Notes under the pieces: model-generated
What the model was told of the DNA's origin: nothing
Seen by the model: only the letters and a program-made list of their open reading frames with translations
Databases searched by the model: none
Translations under genes and position numbers: made by a program
NCBI RefSeq assembly: GCF_017329605.1
Contig: NZ_JAFMTY010000023.1
Span: 1 to 54,088, forward strand
Reading direction: 5' to 3'
Origin: Alicyclobacillus fructus
GTDB lineage: Bacteria > Bacillota > Bacilli > Alicyclobacillales > Alicyclobacillaceae
Length of the DNA: 54,088 bases
In this document: in pieces, positions 35,854-44,728 of the stretch
How positions within the stretch are numbered: the stretch's first letter is position 1
Layout: each line of letters begins with the position of its first letter

Positions 35854-36564
35854 ATGCCTGCTCGAGTCGCGGCTTTGTATGACATCCACGGGAACCTGGC
35901 TGCCTTGGACGCGGTGCTCCAAGAGGTCGAGCGCGCCGGCGCGGACGCGTTGGTGTTTGGGGGCGATCTCGCCTTTGGACCGCAGCCCCGGCAGGTGCTG
36001 GAGCGGGTGACGTCGCTCGGCGGCCCTGTTTCTTTCGTCCGCGGCAACACCGACCGGGAGATCGCCGAGCGCCACGGCGTGGAGCAAGGCGTGCGGGGCT
36101 GGATTGCGGAAGTGAACGCGTGGTGTCATGACCAGCTCACGCCGGATCAACGCGAGTTCTTGCTAAGTCAGAAGGCTCACGTGACGCTTCATGTGGAGGG
36201 GCTCGGCGACGTACTCTTCGTCCACGGATCGCCGAGAAGTGACGAGGAGGCCATTCGGCGGGACACGCCAGAAGCGGAGATCCTGCCGATGGTGGCGCAT
36301 GTGCGCGAGTCCATCATCGTCTGTGGGCACACGCACATCCAGTTTGACCGGATGGTGGCGGGCAAGCGCGTCGTGAACGCGGGCAGCGTCGGCCTTCCGA
36401 GCGCGGCGCGGGGCGCGTGCTGGGCGCTCATCGGCCCCGAGATCGAATTGCGGGAGACGCTGTACGACTTCGAGCGTGCCGCAGCGGAGATCCGGAAGTC
36501 GGGCGCTCCCAAGGCGGGAGAGTTTGCGGATCACATTTTGAATCCGCCCGTCGCGGGGTCTTAG
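35854..36564 (+). CDS. Metallophosphoesterase, YfcE/MJ0936-like
   Basis: This is a 236-residue calcineurin-fold phosphoesterase. The dimetal motifs are clear: DIHGN (residues 10-14), GGDLAFGP, RGNTD, FVHGS and VCGHTHIQF. The last three supply Asn/His ligands. Related proteins hydrolyse phosphodiesters; the physiological substrate is unknown. GGAGGG lies eight bases before the ATG. It is a single gene between two minus-strand blocks. Confidence 0.87.
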   Translation: MPARVAALYDIHGNLAALDAVLQEVERAGADALVFGGDLAFGPQPRQVLERVTSLGGPVSFVRGNTDREIAERHGVEQGVRGWIAEVNAWCHDQLTPDQREFLLSQKAHVTLHVEGLGDVLFVHGSPRSDEEAIRRDTPEAEILPMVAHVRESIIVCGHTHIQFDRMVAGKRVVNAGSVGLPSAARGACWALIGPEIELRETLYDFERAAAEIRKSGAPKAGEFADHILNPPVAGS

Positions 36565-36671
36565 GCTTTGTGCCCGCCGGGGGAGCGACCGAGGATTTGC
36601 AAGGGCTTGGGATCTCGGCGTCGGTGCCGTGCGTCGACGTCCGCATGGACCGCTCGCGTCATCGTTTGCGA

Positions 36672-38132
36672 TCACGCGCGAAGCTTCTCGACGAGTTCTC
36701 GCCAGGTGGCGTACCGCCGCTCCAGATCCGCGCGCGCAGCCGCCTGCGCTTGCGGCCCCGGCATCACAGCGAGCGGCGGCAGGTCCACGCCTACGCGCCT
36801 CCCTGCCATCATCGCTGCGCCGTACGCAGCTCCATCCGCATCCGCCTGCATCCACACCGGCACGGGCATCAGCGCCGCCGCCGTGCGGGCAATCCACGGC
36901 TGCTCAAACAGCCTGCCCGACAGCATCACGCCGCGCGCTCCTTCGGCGAGGCCGAGCATCTCCTCGACGAGCCAGCGCGTGTGAAAGAGGACCCCTTCCA
37001 CTGCCGCGCGCACCATGTGCGCAGGACCGTGGTGCAGGCGCAGGCCCACCCATGCGGCCGACATGCGCTCGTCCCAAAACGGTGCGCGCTCGCCCGCCAC
37101 GTACGGCAGCGCGAGGAGATGGTCCACCTGAACGTCGCCTGCCGCCGCGAGTAGTTCCTCAATCTCCCCCGGGCGGCCCAACAGTGTCTGCACGATCCAG
37201 TCGATGACAATCCCGCCCGCATTGCTCGGTGCGCCGAGCACGTATTCACCCTCGCCGAGGGCATAGCAGAACGTGCGCAGGCTGGCGTTCGTCACGGGCC
37301 TGTGGCTTGCGGCGCGCACGGCGAGGCTTGTGCCAATGGTCACCACGAGCATCTCGCGGTCCTTGGCGCCCGCAGCCAAGGTGGCCAAGACGCCGTCGGA
37401 CCCGCCGACGACCGCCTGTGCGCCTTCGGCGAGCGGCAGACGTGGGGCAAGGCGGCAGGACGCAAGCGGCTGGCTCCAGTCTGCAGGCACCACGCGGCTC
37501 AGTTGATCCGCGCGGACGCCTGCGAACTCGAGTGCACCCGGGTCCCAGTCGAGCCTCTGCACGTCGAACAGGCCCGTGGCCGAGGCGATGGCCGGATCGC
37601 ACACCCACTCGTCAAACAGGTGGTGCCACACGTACTCCTTGAGGGAGACGAAGCGCCGAGCCCTTGCAAACACGTCCGGCATGTCCCGGCGAAGCCAGGC
37701 CAGTTTGCAAACCGGCGCCATGGCGTGAATGGGTGTGCCCGTCCGCGCATAGAGCCGCGGGCCGTCCGGCGAAGCCCAAAGCGCTTGCGCCACCTCGGCG
37801 GGCCGCGCGTCCATCCACGTCATGGCCGGCATGAGCGGCTCGTCGCGAGGGTCCATCGCCACAAGGCTGTGCATGGCAGCCGACATGCCGAGCGCCGCAA
37901 TGCGGCGACCTTGCTGCGCGATCTCGGCCGCCAGACCGCTCAGCACCGCCGCTGCCGCCTCCTTGACGTCGTCCGGGTTCTGCACCGCGCGCCCGTCCGG
38001 GCCGGTCTCCGTCTTCACCACAGCCGAACGGCTGGCGAGAAGCTCGCCAGTCGGCGTATACGCGACCGCTTTGATGGACGTGGTACCCAAATCCAGGCCC
38101 ACGATACAGGTATCTCGGTTCACCGCAGTCAC
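36672..38132 (-). CDS. gntK: Gluconokinase (FGGY family)
   Basis: This is a 486-residue sugar kinase. The N-terminal GLDLGTTSIKAV is the ATP-binding phosphate loop. SAAMHS, RTGTPIHAMAPVCKLAWLR, SLKEYVWHHLF and ASATGLFDV are the hallmark blocks of bacterial gluconokinase. It makes 6-phosphogluconate, the substrate of gnd at 26526. The GTG at 38132 overlaps the transporter stop (GTGA). A second GTG at 38123 sits eight bases after AAGGTG and may be the true start, giving 483 residues. Confidence 0.9.
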   Translation of the reverse strand: MTAVNRDTCIVGLDLGTTSIKAVAYTPTGELLASRSAVVKTETGPDGRAVQNPDDVKEAAAAVLSGLAAEIAQQGRRIAALGMSAAMHSLVAMDPRDEPLMPAMTWMDARPAEVAQALWASPDGPRLYARTGTPIHAMAPVCKLAWLRRDMPDVFARARRFVSLKEYVWHHLFDEWVCDPAIASATGLFDVQRLDWDPGALEFAGVRADQLSRVVPADWSQPLASCRLAPRLPLAEGAQAVVGGSDGVLATLAAGAKDREMLVVTIGTSLAVRAASHRPVTNASLRTFCYALGEGEYVLGAPSNAGGIVIDWIVQTLLGRPGEIEELLAAAGDVQVDHLLALPYVAGERAPFWDERMSAAWVGLRLHHGPAHMVRAAVEGVLFHTRWLVEEMLGLAEGARGVMLSGRLFEQPWIARTAAALMPVPVWMQADADGAAYGAAMMAGRRVGVDLPPLAVMPGPQAQAAARADLERRYATWRELVEKLRA

Positions 38133-39388
38133 ACCTTCGGATCCGGAATCGGCTCGATCTTACCGAGCATGAACACGTAGAACAAGATGCCAAGCAACAG
38201 CACCACGCCCGCGATGACAAACGCGGATTCGAACGATCCCGTCCTCTGCACCACAAACCCCGTGACGATGGGCGCGACGATGCTCATCAGGTTGTTGACG
38301 AAGTTCATGATGCTGCCCACGAGCCCCACGGTGCCCTTCGGCGCGATGAGCGACGGGATACTCCAGCCGACCGGCGCCGAAAACGCCAGGCCTCCGAGCG
38401 CGATGGCGATGAAGATGACCGCCGTGTTCGGGTTGTGCGTGAACGCGGCCGGAATGACGGCAAGGCCGAAGATCATGCCGACCACGAGCACGGTCTTGCG
38501 GACGCGCGTGACGTCGTGCCCGCGCTGAATGAGGCGATCCACCAGCCAACCGCCGATGAGGAGATCCGTGATCGTGGCCACGAGCCACGGCCCGGCGGTG
38601 TACCAGCCCGATTTCAGCACGGTCATGTGCATCTCTTTGACCAAGTAACTCGGCAACCACGTGAGGAACAGGTAGAACGAGTAGCCGTAAGCCGCGAACC
38701 CGAGCGTCAGCCCCCAGACCTTGCGCTGGCGAAGCAGGTACGCGAGGCTCTTGCCGATCCCGGCCTCCGCCTCGCCAGCCTGCTGTGCGCCGCCCTCGCG
38801 CAACAGCTCGGCCTCTTCCTGGGAGAGCCGGGTTTCGTGCGGATCGCGATAAAACGCCCAGTACAAGGCAGCGTACACGAGGCTGAGCGCGCCGGTGAGC
38901 CAGAAGCCGCCTTTCCAGCCCCACGTGGTCACCGCCCACGCGACGAGCGGCGTGCCGATGACGTTGGAGAACTTCGCCGCCGCGTCGAACAGCGAGGTGG
39001 CCACGCCGCGCTCGCGCACAGGAAACCAGTAGCCCGTCGCCTTGGATGCCGCAGGGAAGGCAGGCGCTTCCGCAATGCCGAGCAGCACGCGAGACAGGAT
39101 GATGAGTCCCATGCCACTCACGATGGCCGTCATGAACGTGGCGATGGACCAGAGGATGGTCGCGATGCGATTCAGCCATTTCACGCCGATCTTGTCGAGC
39201 AAGGCGCCGACGGGGATCTGGAAGGCCGCGTACGACCATCCGAAAGCCGACAGGATGATGCCCATCTGGGCGTCGGAGAGATGGTATAAGTTCGAGATGG
39301 GCGTTGCTGCGACCGACAGATTGGTTCGGTCGAAGTAGTTGATGAGCACGCCGAGGCCAATGAGCAGGCCAATCCACCAGCGCTTCAC
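38129..39388 (-). CDS. MFS sugar-acid transporter, ACS family
   Basis: This 419-residue, twelve-helix carrier resembles the glucarate/galactonate/gluconate group of the major facilitator family. NYFDRTNLSVAATPI in helix 1 and GALLDKIGVKWLNR after helix 2 are diagnostic, and FPVRERGVATSLFDAAAKFSNVIGTPL follows. GTG at 39388 has GGGGGAT upstream; longer starts are unsupported. The overlap with gluconokinase argues for gluconate or a close sugar acid as cargo. It is probably the proton-coupled uptake step. Confidence 0.87.
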   Translation of the reverse strand: MKRWWIGLLIGLGVLINYFDRTNLSVAATPISNLYHLSDAQMGIILSAFGWSYAAFQIPVGALLDKIGVKWLNRIATILWSIATFMTAIVSGMGLIILSRVLLGIAEAPAFPAASKATGYWFPVRERGVATSLFDAAAKFSNVIGTPLVAWAVTTWGWKGGFWLTGALSLVYAALYWAFYRDPHETRLSQEEAELLREGGAQQAGEAEAGIGKSLAYLLRQRKVWGLTLGFAAYGYSFYLFLTWLPSYLVKEMHMTVLKSGWYTAGPWLVATITDLLIGGWLVDRLIQRGHDVTRVRKTVLVVGMIFGLAVIPAAFTHNPNTAVIFIAIALGGLAFSAPVGWSIPSLIAPKGTVGLVGSIMNFVNNLMSIVAPIVTGFVVQRTGSFESAFVIAGVVLLLGILFYVFMLGKIEPIPDPKV

Positions 39389-39478
39389 GAGCAATCCCCC
39401 TTGCAGGTCAGGATAGCCGACTCCAGCGCGCGGCATGCCCGACGCCAACAAGGGAGCGCAGGCGCTGGAGCGACAGAA

Positions 39479-39526
39479 GTAAACGATTTACGAAATCGAT
39501 ATACTGAACATACACGAAAGCGCTTC
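39479..39526 (-). promoter_or_regulatory. LacI-type operator pair on the gluconate operon promoter
   Basis: AAGCGCTT (39519-39526), within GAAAGCGCTTCA, is the palindromic core used by CcpA and other LacI-family proteins. A second odd palindrome GTAAA-CGA-TTTAC lies at 39479-39491, about 28 bases between. They flank AT-rich DNA (TATATC, TATGTT on the minus strand) that likely holds the -10. The LacI-type protein at 27486, or a CcpA homologue, may bind here. Confidence 0.5.
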
Positions 39527-39763
39527 ACGGAGCAAGGGGGATTTGCGTCCGGGTTTCGTGATTCCATCTACCATCGGTACCTACGCGCAACTCAGTCACG
39601 GCCAACAAGGGTTAGTGGCAAGTCAGGGCGCACAGCACACGAAAAAACAAGCATTTGTAGGGATCATGAGCTTATCATGGGGCGAGCGGACGATCACGTT
39701 GCGAGAAGACCAGGGGACCTGTGGAGGATCTCCTAACCGTGCTATGGAAGATTCGCTTGTGCA
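39527..39763. other. Gap between the gluconate operon and the toxin locus; nothing recognised
   Basis: No frame has both a start site and protein-like composition. Together with the promoter region on its left it makes up the 468-base stretch without a long gene between 39389 and 39856. Confidence 0.35.
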
Positions 39764-39849
39764 GTGACGGCTGAAAGCCATTTTGGTAGGCTACAAGTGG
39801 GCACCACCTTGGGGGTCACTCCCTGCCCGCTCGTGAGAACGGGAGGGGG
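39764..39849 (+). promoter_or_regulatory. Promoter and structured leader of the holin-like toxin
   Basis: GTGACG (39764-39769) and TG-G-TAGGCT (39784-39792) form a possible extended -10 promoter with 17-base spacing. The leader has GGGCA (39799-39803) facing TGCCC (39824-39828), and CCCG (39826-39829) facing CGGG (39840-39843), which adjoins the GGGAGGGGG ribosome site. The two foldings exclude each other, so leader structure may limit translation. Confidence 0.45.
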
Positions 39850-39856
39850 TGAGGCC

Positions 39857-39961
39857 ATGACGGTGGCGAACGCGCTATCCCTAGCGATCCAGTTTGGGTC
39901 GTTCGTGATTGCGCTCTTGTCGCTTGTTGTGGCTCTGGTTCTTGCCTTGACGCGCAAGTGA
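39857..39961 (+). CDS. Putative holin-like toxin (Hol_Tox family), 34 residues
   Basis: This 34-residue hydrophobic peptide starts at ATG 39857 after GGGAGGGGGTGAGG. It begins MTVANALSLAIQFGSFVIAL, keeps one membrane helix through residue 30 and ends TRK. That is the pattern of the short Hol_Tox peptides in firmicutes, which resemble TxpA/BsrG-like type I toxins (short N-terminus, one helix, basic end). It should insert in the membrane. Its stop is inside the first hairpin of a two-hairpin tail, and a convergent promoter lies just beyond. Confidence 0.75.
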   Translation: MTVANALSLAIQFGSFVIALLSLVVALVLALTRK

Positions 39962-39996
39962 CCGCCCCCTAGGTCTCCCAGCCTCGGGGCGGTCAC
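39958..39996. terminator. Long inverted repeat overlapping the toxin stop
   Basis: GTGACCGCCCC (39958-39968) is exactly inverse to GGGGCGGTCAC (39986-39996), giving an 11-bp stem with a 17-base loop. It contains the toxin stop codon. There is no U-run on either strand, so it more likely protects the RNA end or starts antisense pairing than ends transcription. Confidence 0.6.
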
Positions 39997-40057
39997 TGCT
40001 CACAGCTATCACGCCAGATAGCGACGGGCAGGGACACTGCCCAGGCGTCGGTGCCTA

Positions 40058-40090
40058 AGCGCCGGAGTCGCGACCTCCGGCGCTCTTTTC
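40058..40090 (+). terminator. Intrinsic terminator of the toxin transcript
   Basis: AGCGCCGGAG (40058-40067) pairs exactly with CTCCGGCGCT (40075-40084) around a 7-base loop, then CTTTTC and further T-rich sequence. It is the strongest plus-strand terminator near the toxin. Confidence 0.75.
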
Positions 40091-40096
40091 AGTTTA

Positions 40097-40124
40097 AGTG
40101 TACCATATTGCGGATATTCGTCAA
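40097..40124 (-). promoter_or_regulatory. Strong minus-strand promoter facing the toxin gene
   Basis: On the minus strand TTGACG (40124-40119) and TG-G-TACACT (-10 at 40102-40097) are 16 bases apart, with an extended -10 TG. No minus-strand coding sequence lies downstream until the gluconate operon, and the toxin occupies that space, so the product should be a non-coding RNA. Confidence 0.6.
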
Positions 40125-40333
40125 TGTGCAGTCAGCCTTCACCAGGCCGCACCACGGATTGGATATTAGGCAAGATGGACCAGCGTGTCACTCGAACGGC
40201 GCGTGTGCGGCGGATGGGATGTTGGGCCGGGAACGTTCAGATGACGGAACCTCCAGTCGCGCGACGATTCTGATATCATCAGTTTAGCGTTGGTGTTTGG
40301 GGATTGCCATGTTTTGCATGGGAGGGACTGTGC

Positions 40334-40663
40334 ATGGCCATGGTCGCCGTCAGCATTTCGCCCATCGGCACGGGCGAGACGAGCGTGAGCCATTTTGTCG
40401 CGGAAGCTGAGCGCGTGCTCGCGCGCTATCCAGAACTGAACTATCGGCTGGATCCGATGTTCACGACCATCGAGGGCGATTTGAGCACCGTCTTTGCGGC
40501 GATTCAGGAGATGCACGAGGCGCTCGTGGCCATGGGCGCCAAACGGTTGTCGACCGTGATCAAAATCGACGATCGCCGCGACGTCCATCATTCGATGGAC
40601 GAAAAGGTCGCGGCTGTGATGACGAAATTGAACGGCGAAGGGGCACACAACGACACGCCATGA
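40334..40663 (+). CDS. MTH1187/YkoF-type thiamine-binding protein
   Basis: This 109-residue ferredoxin-like protein of the DUF77 group begins MAMVAVSISPIGTGETSVSHFV, and YRLDPMFTTIEGDLSTVFAAI is the second family block. Such proteins form tetramers and bind thiamine or a related molecule, possibly as salvage or carrier proteins. GGGAGGG lies seven bases before the ATG at 40334. No TPP riboswitch was found in the 240 bases upstream. It converges on the hydrolase gene after three bases. Confidence 0.85.
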   Translation: MAMVAVSISPIGTGETSVSHFVAEAERVLARYPELNYRLDPMFTTIEGDLSTVFAAIQEMHEALVAMGAKRLSTVIKIDDRRDVHHSMDEKVAAVMTKLNGEGAHNDTP

Positions 40664-40666
40664 GCG

Positions 40667-41605
40667 TCACGACGACGTGACCTTCACCGGCATGTACGCT
40701 TCGAAGAAGTCGACGACATGCTGCACATACGCCTTCGGCTCCACGTCGTACGCGCCCACGTGTTTGGCGCCCGGAACCAGCCACAGCGTGTCCTCCGGAT
40801 CCCGCCGATGCAGCTCGTCGTACAGCGCCTCGCTGTTCGACGGCGGAATGGTGGTGTCGGCGGTCCCCGCGATGAGGAGAATCGGGCGAGGCTTGGCCGA
40901 CGCGAGCTGTTTCAGCGGGTCGACCGCGTTCGGGTCCAGGCCGAACAGGTGCTTGACCTCCCACAGAATCTCTCCGTTGAACGGGAACGAGGGCAGGTTG
41001 GTCCACACGCTGAGATTCTGTTCAAGGTAGGTCTCGAGATCGTCAAACGGGCTGTCGGCGACGGTCGCGTCCACGGACGGATCGGCCGCGGTGGCTTCGA
41101 GCGCGGTCGACGCGCCCATTGAGTAGCCGATGAGCCCGATCTCGTCGTAGCCGAGCTTGTGCGCGTAATCGATGGCGCCGAGAAGGTCTCGCAGCTCGTA
41201 GTCGCCGACGGTCACCTCGCCGCCGGGCGATTCGCCTTCGTCGCGGAAATCGAACATGAGCACGGCAAAACCGGCGTCGTGCAGCGCTTTGGCCACCGGT
41301 AGCGCCGGGTGATCCAGCGCGCGGTTCTGCCGATACCCGTGCGCTTCAATCACGATGCGATCCGTCGGCCTTGCGGCGGGAATCAGCCAGCCAGCGAGCA
41401 TCAGGTGGTCCACGCGGGACGGGAAGCGGATGTTTTCGTATTTCATGCCATACGCGGCGGGGGACGTGGTGATGGGTTTGCGCGCGGGATGTGTCAACTT
41501 TTCCGCCACCACGTACCCAATGGCCATCGTGGCGAGCCAGGCCAGGATGGCGAGAACCATTACACCCACCACAATTCGCAACACCCAGCGACCTGCGTTC
41601 GTCAA
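40667..41605 (-). CDS. Alpha/beta hydrolase with N-terminal membrane anchor
   Basis: This is a 312-residue protein. Residues 8-30 form a membrane anchor. The hydrolase domain shows EAHGYRQN (oxyanion strand), FDFRDEGES, the nucleophile elbow GYSMGAS, an Asp in AGTADTTIPP, and His in GAKHVGAY, giving a complete Ser-Asp-His triad. It resembles the YqkD/BEM46 type of esterase-like proteins. The substrate is unknown. The start is a TTG, with GGATGAGG upstream, so the exact start is less certain than the domain call. Confidence 0.82.
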   Translation of the reverse strand: MTNAGRWVLRIVVGVMVLAILAWLATMAIGYVVAEKLTHPARKPITTSPAAYGMKYENIRFPSRVDHLMLAGWLIPAARPTDRIVIEAHGYRQNRALDHPALPVAKALHDAGFAVLMFDFRDEGESPGGEVTVGDYELRDLLGAIDYAHKLGYDEIGLIGYSMGASTALEATAADPSVDATVADSPFDDLETYLEQNLSVWTNLPSFPFNGEILWEVKHLFGLDPNAVDPLKQLASAKPRPILLIAGTADTTIPPSNSEALYDELHRRDPEDTLWLVPGAKHVGAYDVEPKAYVQHVVDFFEAYMPVKVTSS

Positions 41606-41804
41606 GGTGCCTCATCCTTTCCGTACGGCCGCGCCCATCCACGGCCCGCTCCTTCCTATGGGCCGCGCTGCGCTTCTATTGAATTCGCTTTCAGTGACAC
41701 GCCATCCTCCACAGACGTGCGAGTCGTCAGGCGCCGCCCGGCGATGGGCCGAGGGGCCCACACAAAGACCTCCTCGGCGTCGCCGGCGGACAGGGGGCGT
41801 TCCC

Positions 41805-43055
41805 TCACCCGCGCATGATGCGCTCGATCTCGTCCGGGTCCTTCGGGATGCTCAACGAGAGGTTGACCGCGCCGTCCTCCGTCACCAACACGTCGTCTTC
41901 GATGCGGATGCCAATGCCCTCCTCGGCGATGTACAGCCCCGGCTCGACGGTGATGACGTCGCCCGCCTCGAGCGGCCACTTGGGCGATCCGACGTCGTGC
42001 GTGTCAAGCCCCAGCCGATGGCTGACGCCGTGGTAATAGTAGCGCGCGACTTCGCTGTCGTCCTGAATGAGGCCGATGCGCTTCAACTCCTGCGCCAAAA
42101 CGGATTTCGTGACGTCGTTCAATTCGCCCGTCGTCACGCCCGGGCGAATGGCTTCGATGGTCGCCTCCATCGCCGCCAGCACGATGTTGTAGATCTCCCG
42201 TTGGCGCGCCGTGAACCGCCCCGAGATGGGGAACGTGCGCGTGATGTCTGCCGAATAGCAGCCGTACTGCGCGCCGAGATCGCAGAGCACGAGCTGGCCG
42301 TCTTCAATCACCTGGTCGTTGTCCACGTAGTGGAGCACGCACGCGCGCTCGCCGCCCGCGACAATGGGCGGAAACGCGTGCTCCCGCACGCCCCGGGACC
42401 GGAGCGCGAAGTCGAAGTGCGCCTCAAGTTCGTATTCCCGCATGCCCGGCCGCGCGTTTTTCATCATGGCCAACACGCCTTCGCGCGTGATGTCAATCGC
42501 CCGCCTGATGCATTCGATCTCGGCCTCGTCCTTCACCGTGCGCATGCGGCACACCTCGGCGTACGGGTTGCGGATGACGATGGCCGGGTATTTGTCCCGA
42601 AAGGCGCGCGCAAATCGATGGGCATCGGTTTCCGTCTGGTGAAACCGGTCCTGCTCCACATCCAAATACAGCCACTCGTACTCGCCGGTGCGAAGCATGC
42701 GCCCGAGCGTCGTTTCGAATTGGGCGAGATCCTGCACCTCCGCGATGCCGGAGATGTCTCGGGCGATGTGGTCCGGGAGCCGCTTGCCGGTCCACTTTTC
42801 TTCCACTTCGGAGACGTGCTCCGTGAAGAGGATGGCCTGTTCGCTGCCCTCGAGCTTCGCGAGCAGAAGGCGCGAGTGTTCTTGTGTGATGCCGGTCAGA
42901 TAGAAGAAGTTGCGATTGACGTGGAAGGGGCTGTATGCGTGATCGCCGGACATGTGGGGAGCCTGGCCGGCGAAGAAGAGCGCGATGGAGCCGTCGGGGA
43001 TGCGGCGAAACAGCGCCTCCCGGCGCTTCGCGTACGGATTCATGGTTTCCGTCAT
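41805..43055 (-). CDS. pepP: Xaa-Pro aminopeptidase
   Basis: This 416-residue M24B metallopeptidase releases the first residue from peptides with proline second. The N-terminal half is the creatinase-like domain. The metal ligands sit in LCDLGAQYGCYSADITRTF (two Asp), HGVSHRLGLDTHDVG (His), TVEPGLY (Glu) and IRIEDDVLVTE (Glu). GAGGAGG lies just before the ATG. It is the upstream neighbour of a hydrolase on the same strand, 200 bases away. Confidence 0.94.
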   Translation of the reverse strand: MTETMNPYAKRREALFRRIPDGSIALFFAGQAPHMSGDHAYSPFHVNRNFFYLTGITQEHSRLLLAKLEGSEQAILFTEHVSEVEEKWTGKRLPDHIARDISGIAEVQDLAQFETTLGRMLRTGEYEWLYLDVEQDRFHQTETDAHRFARAFRDKYPAIVIRNPYAEVCRMRTVKDEAEIECIRRAIDITREGVLAMMKNARPGMREYELEAHFDFALRSRGVREHAFPPIVAGGERACVLHYVDNDQVIEDGQLVLCDLGAQYGCYSADITRTFPISGRFTARQREIYNIVLAAMEATIEAIRPGVTTGELNDVTKSVLAQELKRIGLIQDDSEVARYYYHGVSHRLGLDTHDVGSPKWPLEAGDVITVEPGLYIAEEGIGIRIEDDVLVTEDGAVNLSLSIPKDPDEIERIMRG

Positions 43056-43116
43056 GAGGGAGACCTCCTCGAGATGGAGCTAACGGGATGGGGCCGGTGA
43101 GGACGTGGACCGGCCT

Positions 43117-43518
43117 TTAACGCTTGCCATCCCGCGGCCGAAACTCCGCGAGACCGTGCTCGATGGCGCGGACGAGGATCTCGGCCGCGGCGAGGTTCGT
43201 CGCGAGCGGCACGTTGTGCACGTCGCAGATGCGCAAGAGCGCGGAGATGTCGGGATCGTGCGGCTGAGCCGTGAGTGGGTCGCGCAAGAAGATGACGAGA
43301 TCCATCTCGTCGTTCGCGACCATGGCGCCGATTTGCTGGTCTCCGCCGTACGGGCCGGACTGAAAGCAATGGACCTCGAGGCCCGTGGCTTCCCGGATGC
43401 GGCGGCCGGTCGTGCCGGTGGCGAACAGGTTGTGGTGCTTCAGTATGTTCTGATACGCGATGGCCAGGTTCACCATGTCGTCCTTCTTGTTGTCGTGCGC
43501 AATGAGGGCAACGTTCAT
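43117..43518 (-). CDS. mgsA: Methylglyoxal synthase
   Basis: This 133-residue lyase turns dihydroxyacetone phosphate into methylglyoxal and phosphate. It has [10 protein letters not shown] (first Asp), ATGTTGRRI for phosphate binding, [12 protein letters not shown] with the catalytic Asp, and [21 protein letters not shown]. The ATG at 43518 has CGAGGAGG upstream. It is divergent from moaA, with 121 bases between. It bypasses lower glycolysis when phosphate is short. Confidence 0.96.
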   Translation of the reverse strand: MNVALIAHDNKKDDMVNLAIAYQNILKHHNLFATGTTGRRIREATGLEVHCFQSGPYGGDQQIGAMVANDEMDLVIFLRDPLTAQPHDPDISALLRICDVHNVPLATNLAAAEILVRAIEHGLAEFRPRDGKR

Positions 43519-43601
43519 CTCTGTGCCTCCTCGGCAAATCTTACGCCCCCAGTGTAGCGCAAAGGTGGCTTTGGGGGAATGATGGACCGAAGGGACGCGC
43601 G

Positions 43602-43610
43602 TGATACACT
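43602..43610 (+). promoter_or_regulatory. Extended -10 promoter of moaA
   Basis: TG-A-TACACT is an extended -10 element 30 bases before the moaA ATG. A -35 is not clear. Confidence 0.4.
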
Positions 43611-43639
43611 GAAGGTGTGCGAGAAATGGGGGATGCACC

Positions 43640-44665
43640 ATGGCGACGGGGGAAGAGGCGCTGACGGATCGGCTCGGGCGGCCGCTTCGGGACCTGCGCG
43701 TGTCGCTCACGGATCGATGCAACTTTCGCTGCCCGTACTGCATGCCGAGCGACGTGTTCGGGCCGGATTATCCGTTTCTGCGCCCCGATGCGCTCATGTC
43801 GCCGGACGAGATCGCGAAGCTGGTGCGGGCGCTCATGCCGCTTGGGCTGGAGAAGGTGCGGCTCACGGGCGGCGAGCCGCTTCTGCGCCGGGAGGTCGTC
43901 GAGATCGTCGAGAAGGTGGCTGCCGTGCCCGGGCTTCACGAGATTGCCATGACGACGAACGGCAGTTTGCTCACGCGCGAGAAGGCGATGGCGCTGAAGA
44001 AGGCGGGGCTGACGCGGATCACGGTGAGCCTCGACGCCCTGCGCTCGGACGTGGCGGCGCGGATGAACGGCGTCCGGTTTCCGGTCCATCGGGTTCTCGC
44101 GGCCATCGAGGCCGCCGAGGAGGCGGGGCTTGCGCCGGTCAAGGTGAACGTGGTGGTCCGCCGCGGGTGGAACGAGGACGAGGTGGTGGCCATCGCCGAG
44201 CGGTTCCGAGGGACAGGCGTGATTGTGCGCTTCATTGAATATATGGATGTCGGGACGACCAACGGCTGGCGCATGGAGGACGTGGTGACGGCGGACGAGA
44301 TCCTCGCCTGGATTGAGGCGCGGTATCCGCTCGAGCCACTGCCCCCGCGGCGCGAAGGCGAGGTGGCGACGCGGTATCGGTACCGGGACGGTGCAGGCGA
44401 GATCGGCGTGATCCACTCGGTTTCCCGACCGTTTTGCCGATTTTGCACGAGGCTCCGGGTGACGGCCGCCGGGGAGCTCTTCACGTGCTTGTTTGGCGCG
44501 CGCGGCGTCTCGCTTCGGCCGCTGTTCGATCGCGGCGCGTCGGAGGAGGAGATCGGGGCGTTTGTGGCGGACGTGTGGCGCAAGCGCCAGGACCGATATT
44601 CGGAACTGCGGAGCGAGGCGACGGCGAGAAAGCCGAAAGTGGAGATGTCCCGCATCGGAGGTTGA
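43640..44665 (+). CDS. moaA: GTP 3',8-cyclase (molybdenum cofactor synthesis)
   Basis: This 341-residue radical-SAM enzyme performs the first step of molybdopterin synthesis. The N-terminal cluster motif is C-NFR-C-PY-C, with [16 protein letters not shown] for SAM binding. The C-terminal cluster is C-RF-C, then 13 residues and a third Cys, and the end MSRIGG is the essential GG tail. Length is normal. The partners moaC and others are not in the window. Confidence 0.96.
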   Translation: MATGEEALTDRLGRPLRDLRVSLTDRCNFRCPYCMPSDVFGPDYPFLRPDALMSPDEIAKLVRALMPLGLEKVRLTGGEPLLRREVVEIVEKVAAVPGLHEIAMTTNGSLLTREKAMALKKAGLTRITVSLDALRSDVAARMNGVRFPVHRVLAAIEAAEEAGLAPVKVNVVVRRGWNEDEVVAIAERFRGTGVIVRFIEYMDVGTTNGWRMEDVVTADEILAWIEARYPLEPLPPRREGEVATRYRYRDGAGEIGVIHSVSRPFCRFCTRLRVTAAGELFTCLFGARGVSLRPLFDRGASEEEIGAFVADVWRKRQDRYSELRSEATARKPKVEMSRIGG

Positions 44666-44689
44666 CCTGTTTTCGTTTCGCCCATCCCT

Positions 44690-44698
44690 TGGTATGAT
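44690..44698 (+). promoter_or_regulatory. Extended -10 promoter for the 44729 gene
   Basis: TG-G-TATGAT lies 30 bases before the GTG at 44729 and just after moaA. It gives the small membrane protein its own transcript. Confidence 0.45.
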
Positions 44699-44728
44699 GC
44701 TGTCACCAAGCACGCGGAGGGAAGGCTC

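Larger units (their letters stand above)
39958..40091 (-). ncRNA. Candidate antisense antitoxin RNA
   Basis: A strong minus-strand promoter at 40097-40124 would start an RNA near 40090. It would read back through the two GC-rich hairpins and into the toxin 3' end. The plus-strand toxin mRNA should end at the terminator at 40058-40090, so the two RNAs would be fully complementary over about 100 bases or more. That is the convergent layout of txpA/ratA-type loci. The left end is a guess, set at the long inverted repeat. Confidence 0.4.

Noticed and set aside
40091-40333. TPP riboswitch before the thiamine-binding protein gene
   Set aside because: The conserved CTGAGA and ACCTGA segments are not found together.
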